In this document: piece after piece, positions 1 through 10,910 of the stretch
Position numbering within the stretch: position 1 is the first letter of the stretch
Layout of the letters: each line of letters starts with the position of its first letter
NCBI GenBank assembly: GCA_900291925.1
Contig: UWYS01000015.1
Span: 596,658-660,657 of the forward strand
From: Thecaphora thlaspeos
Lineage: Eukaryota > Basidiomycota > Ustilaginomycetes > Urocystidales > Glomosporiaceae
Length of the DNA: 64,000 nucleotides
Direction: 5' to 3'
Made by a program: the position numbers and the translations under genes
The notes under the pieces: model-generated
Database searches by the model: none
Told to the model about the DNA's origin: nothing
Seen by the model: the letters and a program-made list of their open reading frames with translations, nothing else

Positions 1-2942
1 CTTCCTCCAGGGAGGCCGCTGACGGGCCCGCTGACGAGGTCGTCGATCGAGCTCACCTCGCTAGCGTTGATCGAGGCGGCGTCGTTGACCGAAGCTGCCC
101 TGCTCTGCCGCCCGTCGGCATCGCTGCCCCATGCCGCACCGCCAATCTCGCGGTGCAGCGTGCCTCTGCCCGAGGCAGTACCGCTTCCTCTAACGAGGGG
201 CGAGCCGGCCTCTGCAGCCGCGCTTTCGGGCCGCCTCTGCCGATTCATGGCGGAAGTGGCTACCGTGTCATCGTTGGCAGTCTTGCTGGCGACGGCGCCG
301 TTGGCATGATACGAAACGGAGTCGGCGTCGGAGGATGCCTTCGCCTGACCCCCTGCCTTGTTGCTGCTGTTGTTGTGGTCGAGGGCTTTGGCGCGCACGA
401 GGGGGCTGCGGGGCAGCTCGCGGTTTGACCAGCTTGGCGATTCGACCGACGGATTGGACACCTCGTCCTGGTAGAGGTGGTGGGCATGCGAGTGGTGCTG
501 CCCGGGCATGTCGACGGGCAGCTTGAGCATAATGCTCTTGGCCTCGAAGATGGTCAGCTCGACCTGTCGGAAGCGTCGGTGGGTTCCGCCGAGCACCGCC
601 GAGCTCGGTGGGCCGAAGACCTCGGGTTGCGCAAAGATCTTGAGCAGGGTGCGCCAGTACTGCAGCTTGGCGCCGGACGAGAGATGGAGGAAGATGGGCT
701 CCTGCCTGGCCAACGTCGCGCTGGAGGGGCCGGCGGCGGCGGGTGTTGACAGGAACGACGGCGATGTGGACGACGACGGGCCGGCCGCGGCGCCCGAGGA
801 AGAAGGCGGAGGCGAGGTCGAGGCGCTCGCACCTACGAAGCTGGAGGGGCGTGCAAAGATGCCGAGGACGTTGGAGCGCCCAAAGAGGCTGTCCTCTACG
901 CTGCGAATGTCGGTGGCCGAGAGGTTCGAGCACTGGATCGAGTGGAGTAGGGCGTGGTCCTCGCTAAAGATGGTCAGGATGCCGTTGTCGCGGAAGAGGA
1001 CCGTCGCCCTGCGCCAGCTGCCAACGCCACCGCCCGATGCCGACGACGACAAGGACGACGACGATGACAGCGACGACGAGTGCAGGAACGTGAGGCGGGT
1101 CTTGCTGGGCTTCTCACGCAACCAGGAGGAGCCCGACTGCTTGAGCATAATGGCGCGGTCGAAGCCAGCCGAGAGGCCGACGTCTGCCTTGCTGCTCGAC
1201 GAGCCGCGCTTCGAGAGGCGCTGCTTGACGTTGGGGACGTCGCGGAGAAGCGGCGCCTTGGAGAGGGCCGATGCGCCGTACTTTGCGCTGCCCCCCGCGG
1301 GTTGCCACAGCAGCACAGTCGCCGTCACCTCGGACTCGCCATGAGCCCGTCGCGACTGTCCCGGTATTGAGCCAGACCCGGAACGCGACCGACCACAGAA
1401 GCCGCGGGCGCCGAGATATGAGGAAGCGACGCTCAGCATCTCGTCCGGTGTCGCCGGCCCAGTCTCTGGTCGCAGACGCTCGTCGGCGGCGGAGGCGACG
1501 GCGGCGGAAGGCTCGTGTTGGCCGTTGGACTTGCGCAGCGCCAAGTGAGCAGGCCTGATGGTAGAGGCGGAAGCGACGGCGTCCCTCTTTGAAGTTGAGG
1601 TCGAGGCCGAGGCCGAAGTGTAAGATGGAGGCGAGAGCGGTGGTAGAGATGACGCCAAGGAGGCGGCGACGGCGGCGGTGGCAGCAGAGGGTGTCCGGGT
1701 GGTCCGTTCGTCAGCAGAGTGGCTGTGGGGTCCGTAGGTCTCGGATGAACGCCGAAGAAAGGACGAAGAGGCAACGGCCTTGCAGCTGATGAGGTTGTTG
1801 CTGCTGCGTGGGCTCGGGCCGCTGCCGGACAAAGGGCCGCTGCCGGGTACATACATGGCGTTGTCGTCTTCTTGGCACGTCCCGCTTCTTTTGTTATTGT
1901 TGTCGGGAACAAGGCTGAAGGCGGGGCAAGGGACCGAGGATTGGGCTTCTAGGCGTCCAGACATGGAACTGTGCATCGTGGCCTCGTGCAGCTGGCTTCC
2001 CATCGACCCTCCTCCTCCTCGTGCGAGCAGCGGCGGCGGCGGCGGGCGTGGCGGCGACGAAGACAGGGACGATGACAGAGACAAGGACGAGGGTGTATGC
2101 CGCAGCAATGTTGGCTGCGGAGCGGCGAGGGTCGAGGTGAAAGCGGAGGGTGCAGCAAAAGGGGCTTGTGCGATATCGGTGTGGCCGCGCGAAGTGGTAG
2201 CGAGCGCCGAGGAGGCAGACGAGGAGAATCGGAAGGGGTCCTCGCTGTCGATGCCCAAGACGGCGGCGGTATGGTTGCTGTGGTTGTCGTAGTGGCCGAG
2301 CGGCAGGATGGGAATGGGCGAAAGCGACGGTGATGTTGGTGACGAGAGGGACGACGAAGGGATGGTGGCTGCTGCCGAGGATGGCGACTGCAGCTGCAAA
2401 GACCAGGCAGGGCGGTAGAGGCGGTGGGAATGCGGCTGGGAGCGGGACTGGAGCGGACGGCTCCCCAGCAATGGCGGAAGGCGGTCCGATGTGGTGTTGG
2501 TGGCAGTAGACGAAGAAGACGACGATGCGACGACGGCGGCCGTGTGCCGGGACAAAGGCGATGGCGTCGGTTGTGCCGCGGCTGGCGGGGACGTTGCTAC
2601 TGCTGCTGCTGCGAGGGCAGCAGGTGTCCGCGATGGCTCGTTGTCGTGCAGCAACCAGGCATCGTGTTGAGAGGTGCAATCGTCGCGAGCTGCAGCAACA
2701 TCGGCGCTGCTCGCATCGTAGAAGAGGTCTTCTCTTGCCTCTGCCTCGCCCTCTGCTGGCCCCTCAGCAAAGGATGGAGGCTGGTAGTCGGGCCACAGTG
2801 GATGCGACAGCTTGACGAGCCTACGATTCAACGACGGCGGATGATGGTGTATGCTGTCGCCAGGCTCAGGCAGCCGGCCTGTCCCGTCGCGACTCGAGTT
2901 TTTGGCCCCTCGCCGGAGTAGAGGCCGACCGACAACGACGAG
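1..2942 (-). CDS. Partial PH- and C2-domain protein, probable Bud2-type RasGAP
   Basis: A minus-strand frame is open from 2942 to the left edge, where it runs out before any stop. The first half is Ser/Pro/Ala-rich and disordered. Around 1340-640 it reads as a PH-like fold (SGSSWLREKPSKTRLTFLH, then SWRRATVLFRDNGILTIFS, ending LQYWRTLLKIFAQPEVF). It is followed at about 590 by FRQVELTIFEAKSIML, which looks like the first strand of a C2 domain. PH then C2 ahead of a GAP domain is the order in Bud2/Gap1-type Ras GTPase-activating proteins; the GAP domain itself would lie off the window. The first in-frame ATG is at 2003, but coding character continues upstream. A small 5' exon at 3265-3182 (ATG, then a GGTAAG donor) joined to a TAG acceptor at 2943 keeps phase 0 and could supply the start. 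The family call is inference. Confidence 0.42.
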
Positions 2943-4252
2943 CTAGCTAGCTAGCTCACTGCGCTGGACGCTACGCTGCTCGAAACGTAGCGAGTGAGTA
3001 GGTTTAGGGTACGTGGGCGGTGTCCGAGCGACGATGAAGGGAAGGGTCACAGAGGAAGGATCCGAGCGGAGAATCGCCAAGGTGAAAGCTAGGCTACGTA
3101 GGCGGCGCGGTTACGCTGGACCCTAGCCTCCCTTGGTCGGTGTGGTATCGCAGGCCAGCCTGGACGAGCGCGCAAGCTTACCTTCCGCTGCCGCCTCGAC
3201 GCCCAGCGACGGCACGGGACGATCCGATGTCGTTCGACACCGGGTGCCAGCCTAAGGAATCTCATCTTGAAACTTAATCAACAACCTTGAGCAAAAACAA
3301 AAACATCGGCCGTCGTCCTCGCAGAGCAAGAGCAAAAGCAAGCTGAGAGCAAGCTACTCCTCGGAACGACGGTCGGGCCGATCCGAAGGACGTGAGGACG
3401 TGAGGACTTTCGATGGCCACAGTGCACGCAGCCAGGGATGATCGATCGGATCACACCCGACGAGCCGCGCGCTGCGCTGTTTCATCAGGCTGCCCTCTCT
3501 CGGCGCCCACGTCGTCTCTCGCTACTTGGCTCGCCCGCCTGCACACAGAGTGCGATGTGGTTTGCGCATGGGTTTCAGGCTCATGGGGGGTTTTGGATTT
3601 TACAAAAGCTTATGATGATGGGCTGGCGACCTCGCAGGACAAGAGGTTCACCTAGCTTTTAAGTCGTGGGCCCGTTCGACAACGGAGCGATATATGTATG
3701 TGCGGTGGATGGGATGCTGTGTTAGGTGCGGGGTTGAGGGTGGGAAGAGCCGCCGAAAGTCGTCCGCGCCATGCCATCGCCGTAGAGACAGAAGAGAGAA
3801 GAAAAAAGGACGAGGCATCGGCTTCGACAGATACTCGGGCCCAGATCGACGGCAACCCTCGAAAGCGATGGGATGTAAGGAGAGCGCCTGTGATGCGTCG
3901 TCGTCGTCCAGAGTGGGGAAACGCAGCGGCGCAACCAAAAGGGCCGAGAGAGAATAATGGGTGATTTTTGCGACGAGACAAGTACAACGAGAAACAAACA
4001 AGCCCGATCGAAGGAAAGGTGCGGTCAACGGCCCGCTCCGGCGGTGTCGGTGGTAGTGGTGCGTGCGTGTGTGCGTGCGTGCTGCGGACGGCAAGCCATC
4101 TCCATCGAGTCAGCTCATCATCGAGGCAAACGAGAGCCCGACGACGGCAGGACAAACTCGCTCGCGCTCATACGCGCACCCAGCACGGCCCCGGCACCTC
4201 CCTCCGCCGGACGGGATCGAGAACCGCGCCTTTTTGCGTTGCAAGGGATGGC
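2943..4252. other. Intergenic region, no supported gene
   Basis: I see no convincing coding exon here apart from the possible 84-nt first exon of the left-hand gene at 3182-3265. There is a short self-complementary AGCT run at 2941-2957. The right part is the 3' flank of the eS7 gene. Open frames on both strands lack domain-like content and look like chance frames in GC-rich DNA. Confidence 0.5.
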
Positions 4253-5180
4253 TTAGTTGTCGGCGCTGAACATGAAGCTGACGTCGCGGCCGGTGAGCTT
4301 CTTGTAGACGCTCGTGAAGCTGTCCAGCTTGTACTCGAGCGAGGTGGCGTCCTTAGAGTCCAGGAAGCACTTGATCAGCTTGCTGCCGTCGGTGCCGACG
4401 CGGGTGCGCTTGCCGACAATCTCCGAGGGGTAGACGAGGTCCTCGAGGATGTTCTCGTGGACGGCCGTCAGGGTGCGGGTACGCGGGCGCATCTGCTTGC
4501 TGTTGACGTTGCGACCGGGCTTGGGGAGGATGCGGCGCTGGCCGACAAAGACGACGTGGCGGTCCGAGAACTTCTTCTCGAGCTCGCGGGTGAGCCTAAG
4601 CGGTCGAAGGGATGTATAGGGAAGAAGTCCGTACGGTCAGCGCACCGTCCTAGTCGGCCATGGATGGGAACTTTCCTAGCATCATCCTGCTGGACGGCGG
4701 TAAAGGAGACGTCATCGGTGTCGCCTCCACCCTGCAGAAGTGTCTCGGCCTCGACCCATCGGCGAAGATCTCTGCCCTTCTCGACGTATCGTTCTTGGCT
4801 CTCCTAGGCAACGCCGCGGTGTACTTTCGGTCTCCCGACTACCATCCGTGCACTGCCAGCTTCCTCTGCGCCTTCCCATCTCGCTCGCCGCCAGAGGCTG
4901 CGTCCTTCCTGACCCGGACAAACATCAAGACTCACCTCTGTTGGATCTTGTGGAAAGCCTTGAGCTGGGGCATGGGGACAAAGATGACAATGGCCTTCTT
5001 GCCGCCCTTGACGTCGATCTCCTTGGCAGCCGAGATCTGGAGGGGTCGGAGCTCGGCCTTGAGCTCGGGGACGTTGGCCTCGAGGTCAAGGATGGCCTGA
5101 GCGACGACAGTCTCGGTCTCGTTGGCCGGGCCAGGGGGGGCGTTGGCCGTGCGGAAGATCTTGTTCTGGATGGAAGCCAT
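4253..5180 (-). CDS. RPS7: 40S ribosomal protein eS7 (RPS7)
   Basis: Structural protein of the small ribosomal subunit, also needed for pre-18S processing. Two coding exons: 5180-4936 (ATG at 5180) and 4595-4253 (TAA at 4253). The intron, 4596-4935, has a GTGAGT donor, a TTAG acceptor and a CTGAC branch-like site about 41 nt upstream of it. The joined codon gives [17 protein letters not shown], as expected for eS7. The N terminus ([10 protein letters not shown]), the middle ([19 protein letters not shown]) and the C terminus ([13 protein letters not shown]) are all typical, and the length of about 195 residues matches the family. It is divergent from the eS1 gene at 6822. A leader intron is likely (see the separate entry). 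Confidence 0.95.
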
Positions 5181-5197
5181 GGTGACTTTGTATGGGT

Positions 5198-6138
5198 CTG
5201 CGAGTGGGGCGAGAAGAGGTGGTGGGAGGGCGATGGGATAGGGTGGCGGAATGATCAGTCTCTCAAGCTTTCGGTTCGGACTGGGCTGGGCTGGGCTGGG
5301 CCACGGAACGGCCTCGGAACAGCTGGGCGAAGTCGATCCCGCGAGGCAAAGGAGTCGTAAGAGTCGGAAGGGTCGATAAAGGTATGCCGTGGCGTTCGTG
5401 TCGTCGTCGGAGTAGCTTTATCGAGGCAGAGGACGTCCAAACGGAGGGTTGGCGCTTCGAAACGCTACCAGAGGCTGAACGAAATCCTAGTTGTGCGGCC
5501 GGCAGATGTCTTTCTCGCCCACCGTCCTCAGTAGCTGTCCCCTTCCTCCGTTGCATCGCCGTCCTTCCTGCTTCGTTTCCGCCCAGAGGTGAACACCTCG
5601 AAGTCACCCAAAGACATGCCTTACTCGACGACCGTCAAGGTAACCGCGCGTTGGAGACTTCGGGTCGTCACGGCACCTCGCAACCACGAGGGCCTGCGAA
5701 TCCTGCGGGTACTCCTGCTATTGCCATCAGAACTCCTTTCCGTTCCTCATTTTCGCCTCGAACTGCCCTATTCCACACCAACAGCAAGCCGTCTCGTCCT
5801 TCCTCCGCCAAAATCTGCCTGTCGTCCGTGTTTTGGTCGTTCGGCTGGACATTTGCGTCTGCCCTCGTGACGCAGCGATCACAACGCTAGGCCATCTCGC
5901 CGTTTGTCAGAATTAGGTTATCGAGGAGGTCGTACGAAAGGCGGCAAAAGGGCGAGCTTTTTCCCACAGCGTAGAAGGTGTAGCTTGGTTCAGAGGTCGC
6001 AGGCGGAAAGGTCGTCGTATGCGTGGGTCCTTTGGTCGGTCGGTCATCGTCGAAGGGGGCGGGGCAGCGGCGGCGGTAGAGAGGTGCGCTATATTCGGTC
6101 GTGCAGCGGTCGTCGTCGTCGTCGTCGTCGACACTTAC
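5198..6138 (-). other. Probable 5'-UTR intron of the eS7 gene
   Basis: On the minus strand a perfect donor (CAAG|GTAAGT, intron starting at 6138) lies upstream of the eS7 start. A pyrimidine-rich acceptor (CACTCGCAG) ends 17 nt before the ATG, with a CTGAT branch-like site upstream. Long leader introns are common in fungal ribosomal protein genes. No expression data were available, so the pairing is inferred from splice signals only. Confidence 0.5.
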
Positions 6139-6487
6139 CTTGAGGTGATGCCGAGAAGCGAGGAGGGGGCGTAAGGGTGATGCAAAGGAGCGGGCGTGAG
6201 GTATGGGCTGGCTTGGCTGGCTTTCCTTCCGTCGGTCGCTGGCCCGGCTCTCCTTGCGACGAAGGCTGGCCTAGCCTGGCCTGCCCCACCCATCTGCTGG
6301 GGCGAGCCCGCTTCTGCGCGGTCCCGCCCTTCTCAGTGAGCGGCCGGCCCTGCCTGCCTGTCGGGTGGGCCTGCTGATCTGGCGCGGGAGGGTCCCTCGA
6401 GCAGCCAGCGACCGTAAATTGGGCCCGACGCCGCCGCCGCCGCCAGCGCCTCTCTGGTCTGGAACTCTGCCGCCTCGCCTCCTTTTT

Positions 6488-6493
6488 CACGTG
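6488..6493. promoter_or_regulatory. CACGTG E-box in the shared eS7/eS1 promoter
   Basis: A palindromic CACGTG lies in the interval between the probable eS7 leader start (above 6139) and the eS1 ATG (6822). It is the consensus for Cbf1/bHLH factors, which in several fungi bind ribosomal protein promoters. The role here is inferred from position alone. Confidence 0.35.
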
Positions 6494-6821
6494 ACAACCC
6501 AAAGGGAAACTGCAAAAATGAGAAATTGAAAAATCAAGGAAAGAGGACGCGGCGGAGCTGTGTGCGAGAGAGGGAGAGAGGGAGGCAAGCCAAGCCAGTC
6601 AACGGCCAGGCCCCGACCAGGCTAGAGAAGAGGGCCAACGCCAGCGCCAGAGCCAGAGCAAGGCCAGTAGGTCGGCAGCGAGAAGGCGGTGGGCGTGACT
6701 GGGGCCAGGTGGGCAAGCGACGAGGCGAGCGAGAGAGGGTCGTCGCCTCCGTTCATCAGTGCCCAGCACCGTCCTCACCTCCCACGTCCTCTCGCCCTCA
6801 AGCACACACATTTGATACAAG

Positions 6822-8527
6822 ATGGGTGAGTATGGTGGCACCGTCGCCCGCGACATCTCCGACGACAGAAAGAGCGAGAACGACATACGACAGACGTCAG
6901 ACGATACACGATACATGCCGGTCAAAATGATAGCGACAACGACGACCTCGACAACCAGCACGACACCCAACAAATGCGGCCTTGTTCAACACGTTGCGCC
7001 GCGCGTAAACGTTCTGACCTACGTTGGTCACACCTCGACGACTTGCGCCGCGCCCCTGTCTTCGATGTTTGCGTCGGCGACGACGGCCGCTACACGACGT
7101 TCACTCGACAGCCAGGACAGGCAACAGCTCCTTGTTTGCAGCCTCGCCCTTTGGCCTGTACCACCAACCGATGTCCGCCTATAGGCCCCTACCTCGTGTA
7201 GGTAGGAAATGGGAGTCTTGTGCCGTCTTGAAAAGGGTCTGCAGGCATCTGCGAAGGGAGAGAAACGTTTGGAGGGCAACAGGAGATACGAACGACCGAG
7301 AGCGGGAGACGATGACCGGACAGGAAAGGCGGAGGACAAACGGGCATTCGACGCTGGACGGGCAGTGGTGCTGTCTTGGCAAGGCGCTCTTGTTGCCAAG
7401 CCGCGATCTCTTTGGGGCGCTGACCAGCTAGGTGTCAGGGAATGACGGGGCACTGAAGGAGGGGCACGGTAGAAGACTTATCGAGCGGTGGGCTAGAAGG
7501 AAGTCGGGACGCCAGGATTGATCACGCCCACAACGACCAGCAGCGACACAGCGTTACGACGTAACATCTCGCCTCCTGCGACAAACCGACAGCAGCCCGG
7601 CACTTCTCCCGGCGCTTCGCCTCCTTTTCGACGCCGATTTCGCTCGCCTTTGTCGGGGATGCTCCCGCTGCGTGTCATTCGACCTCCAACAAAGGAACCG
7701 TTCCGCTGATTGTAAACACCATCCCTCCCTACCCTTCGCCCACTGCAGCTGTCGGAAAGAACAAGAAGCTCTCCAAGGGCCGTGGCAACAAGAAGCGCGC
7801 CGTCGACCCCTTCACCCGCAAGGACTGGTACGACATCAAGGCCCCGATCTTCTTCGAGAACAGGAACGTCGGCAAGACGCTGGTCAACCGCTCGCAGGGT
7901 CTCAAGAACGCCAACGACTCGCTCAAGGGCCGTATCGTCGAGGCCTCGCTCGCCGACCTCAACAAGGACGATGAGCAGTCCTACCGCAAGTTCCAGCTCC
8001 GGGTCGACGAGATCCAGGGCCGCACCTGCCTGACCAACTTCCACGGCATGGACTTCACCTCGGACAAGATCCGCTCGCTCGTCCGCAAGTGGCAGACGCT
8101 GATCGAGGCGCACGTCGACGTCAAGACGACCGACGGCTACCTCCTCCGCATCTTCTGCATCGCCTTCACCCGCCGCCGTGCCAACCAGGTCAAGAAGACG
8201 ACCTACGCCCAGTCGTCGCAGGTCCGCGCCATCCGCAAGAAGATGTTCGAGATCATCCAGCGCGAGGCGTCGTCGTGCGACATCCGCGAGCTCGTTGCTA
8301 AGCTGATCCCCGAGGTCATGGGACGCGAGATCGAGAAGGCCACACAAGGAATCTACCCGCTCAAGGACGTCCACATCCGCCGCTGCAAGGTCCTCAAGAA
8401 GCCCAAGTTCGAGCTCGGCAAGCTCATTGAGCTCCACGGCGGCGCCAACAACGCCGGCACCGAGGACTCGGGCGTCAAGGCCAAGTCGTCGGAGTTCAAG
8501 GAGCCCGCCCCCCTCACCTCGGTCTAA
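6822..8527 (+). CDS. RPS1: 40S ribosomal protein eS1 (RPS1/RPS3A)
   Basis: Small-subunit ribosomal protein at the mRNA exit side of the platform. The first exon is only ATGG (6822-6825). A 923-nt intron (6826-7748, GTGAGT to CACTGCAG) precedes exon 2 (7749-8527, TAA). The splice yields M-A-V-G-K-N-K-K-L, the usual eS1 start, followed by [20 protein letters not shown] and later [19 protein letters not shown] and [20 protein letters not shown]. The length of 260 residues is close to yeast Rps1 (about 255). The four-base first exon and long first intron are the same arrangement as in the gene starting at 10911. It is expressed divergently from eS7. Confidence 0.96.
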
Positions 8528-10910
8528 GCGTCTCAGCCGCCTAGCGCCACCGTCAACCTACCCATACCTCGCATTTCCTAAGCAGACACATGAGCACGCC
8601 CACATGCCCCCTCCCACCCGTGGTGCAGCCGTTTCCGATGGCGGCGCACCTCACCACCCAACATCAACAACAAAAAGGCCCTTTCAACGGACCTTGCCCT
8701 CTGATTGCACTTTGAAGACCCCGTATGTCTGTCCCCCTCTCATTTCTCGTGTATTCCACACACACACATACACACACACATCTTCCTCTTTGTACCTTTT
8801 CTTCCTCCAAGTGCTTTTCTGGGGTTGATTTCGGGGCAGAACCAGAAATCGCCAAAAGATTGCCAGAAACATGCACAGAAGGCCTCGCGGCGAGACTGCG
8901 CAGCGAAGAAGGGGAACGTTCCTGGCTAGCTCTCGTGTTCGAATTGCGGTCTGCACTCGTCTTGGGGTACATGGCACGCACCGGTATGTATCGAGACCCT
9001 CTGCGGCGAGCTTTTTGAGGTCGCGGGGGACCAGATGGGCCGGAGCCGAGCAAGGAGCCAGCGCTGCGGCGTCGACAAGCCCCGATGACCGCGTCGGCGC
9101 CTGTGCCCGATTTTGGCACTGATCCTCGATCGTCTCTCGGCAACTCGCTCGCCCGATTCTCCGCCTGATCACGCGCTCTTCGGGTGCTGGCCGTGTTTCC
9201 CCGACGCACTACACGGGCAGCAACGAACAGCTACTGTAGTCGCCATCTATATCCTCGCTCAGTCCAGAACGCAGCGTATGGTAGCTTTCGAACGATGGCT
9301 TGATTTCCCATTTTTTGGGTGGCTTCGATACTCCTGAGACGGCCGGGATGTCGCGTCTCGTTCGATGGATCGGACCTTGAAGTTCACAACTTTGCCGACG
9401 CAGCCAGGTGTCGCTCTGTTCACCCGTCACGATGTTAACGTTGGCTGGTGTGGAAGAAAAGAAAGAAAAAACAGCGAAAATTCAGAGGGAAAACCAGGGG
9501 TCAGAGAGGGCGGGCGATGGATGTGTCACCGTGTGTGGCCTTCCCACGGTTCTCTTCCGCCAAGGCAGCCTCCAACTCGCCTCCTTGTGTGTCTCTGCTG
9601 CGACGTCTTGATCGATTGACTCCCTTCGACCAGACCAAGGCTACGGCGAGATTGCCGTTAGCATGATCCGTCGGCAGGCCCGGTGCAGGGCGAGAGCGAG
9701 ATCGAACGAGATACCGTATGTAGAACCCCGGTTTCTGGGGGTGTCGAGGTCAAGCGAGGGGTTGAAATACGACAGTTTTGTTCGCAAGAAGCGGCGGCGG
9801 CGAGACCTTTGATCCGACCAGAGCAGGCAGGCTAAGTAGCAGCGACCCATCGCTATGCGGCGGCGGCGAGATGCTGGCCGGGAGGTGAGAGGAGAGCACT
9901 CGCTGCAAAGACGTATCGTCGAGATCTTACTGCTGCAACGCACGACGACGAAGACCATCGATGGAAGAGCAGCTACAGTGGTGAAAACCAAGGCAGGAGG
10001 AGCCAAGGGAAAAGCACCGCCTCATCATCTCAGCCACCTTGCGGCAGCAGGGGCGGCCGCCTAAAATCGAATCGCCGATGACTGCGCGATGCAACGGCAG
10101 CTTGATGAAGCCAGGCTGAATCGCCAAGGGCAGGCCACCGACAGGCAGGGTCTGTTGAAGGTTCAGTACAGCAGCTTGGGCCGCTTACTTGGGCCGCTTA
10201 CTTGGCCCGCCTGCCTGTCCAGAACGGGGTTGGAAAAAGAAAACAAGAAAAAAGAAAGAGGCAGGGAGAGAAGGGCGAGGGAGCAAGGCAGGGCAAGACA
10301 GGGCAAGACAGGGCAAGACAGGGCAAGACGGGGCGCAGGGAAAACCTGCGCCGCATCGTCGCTGTCCGCCTGCCTGGGCAAGCAGAGCTCCGACGATGAC
10401 TGCGCCGCCCCGCCCCGCGCCGCCACGCCCACCCAAACACGAAAACATGGCGCAGCCCTGGTCCACACACTCCTCACCCACCACCGCCGCTTCCATCCCC
10501 ACCTCCACCATCCTCACCGCCCGCCAATCCTTCACCATCACCTCACAACCTTCCGACACGCTCTGTCGCACCACCCGCAAAGGTCTCGCCCCTACACGCC
10601 ACCTCCGCTTCGCGCCCCATTCTACCACACCGCCCCCCCCCCCCCCTAAAGTCAACAGACAGCGGCTCCCACCCGCCACCCACGGCCGATAGACAGATCC
10701 CCCCCATAGAGCACAGCTCACAGACCGCGGCATCACCCTCTGCAGCCGTCCACTCTGCAGCGCACCCCTATCGACTCGACGGCTCGACTCATTCGTTTCC
10801 CACAGACAGCAGATACCTTGTATCATCGCACCTGCTGCGCTGCCCCTCGACTTCTAAACGATCATCAACTTCTCCCCCCCCCCAGCCTCGCCCGGAGCTA
10901 GATCATCACA
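8528..10910. other. Intergenic region with simple repeats
   Basis: 3' flank of eS1 and 5' flank of the membrane-protein gene. It holds a short CA-repeat (about 8757-8780), a tandem run of the 10-mer GGGCAAGACA near 10290-10330, and C-homopolymers near 10627-10647 and 10874-10883. No open frame has recognisable domain content, and I see no supported gene. Confidence 0.5.

Noticed and set aside
4596..4935. Possible snoRNA in the eS7 intron
   Set aside because: One box-C-like GATGATG is present, but no matching box D and terminal stem were seen.
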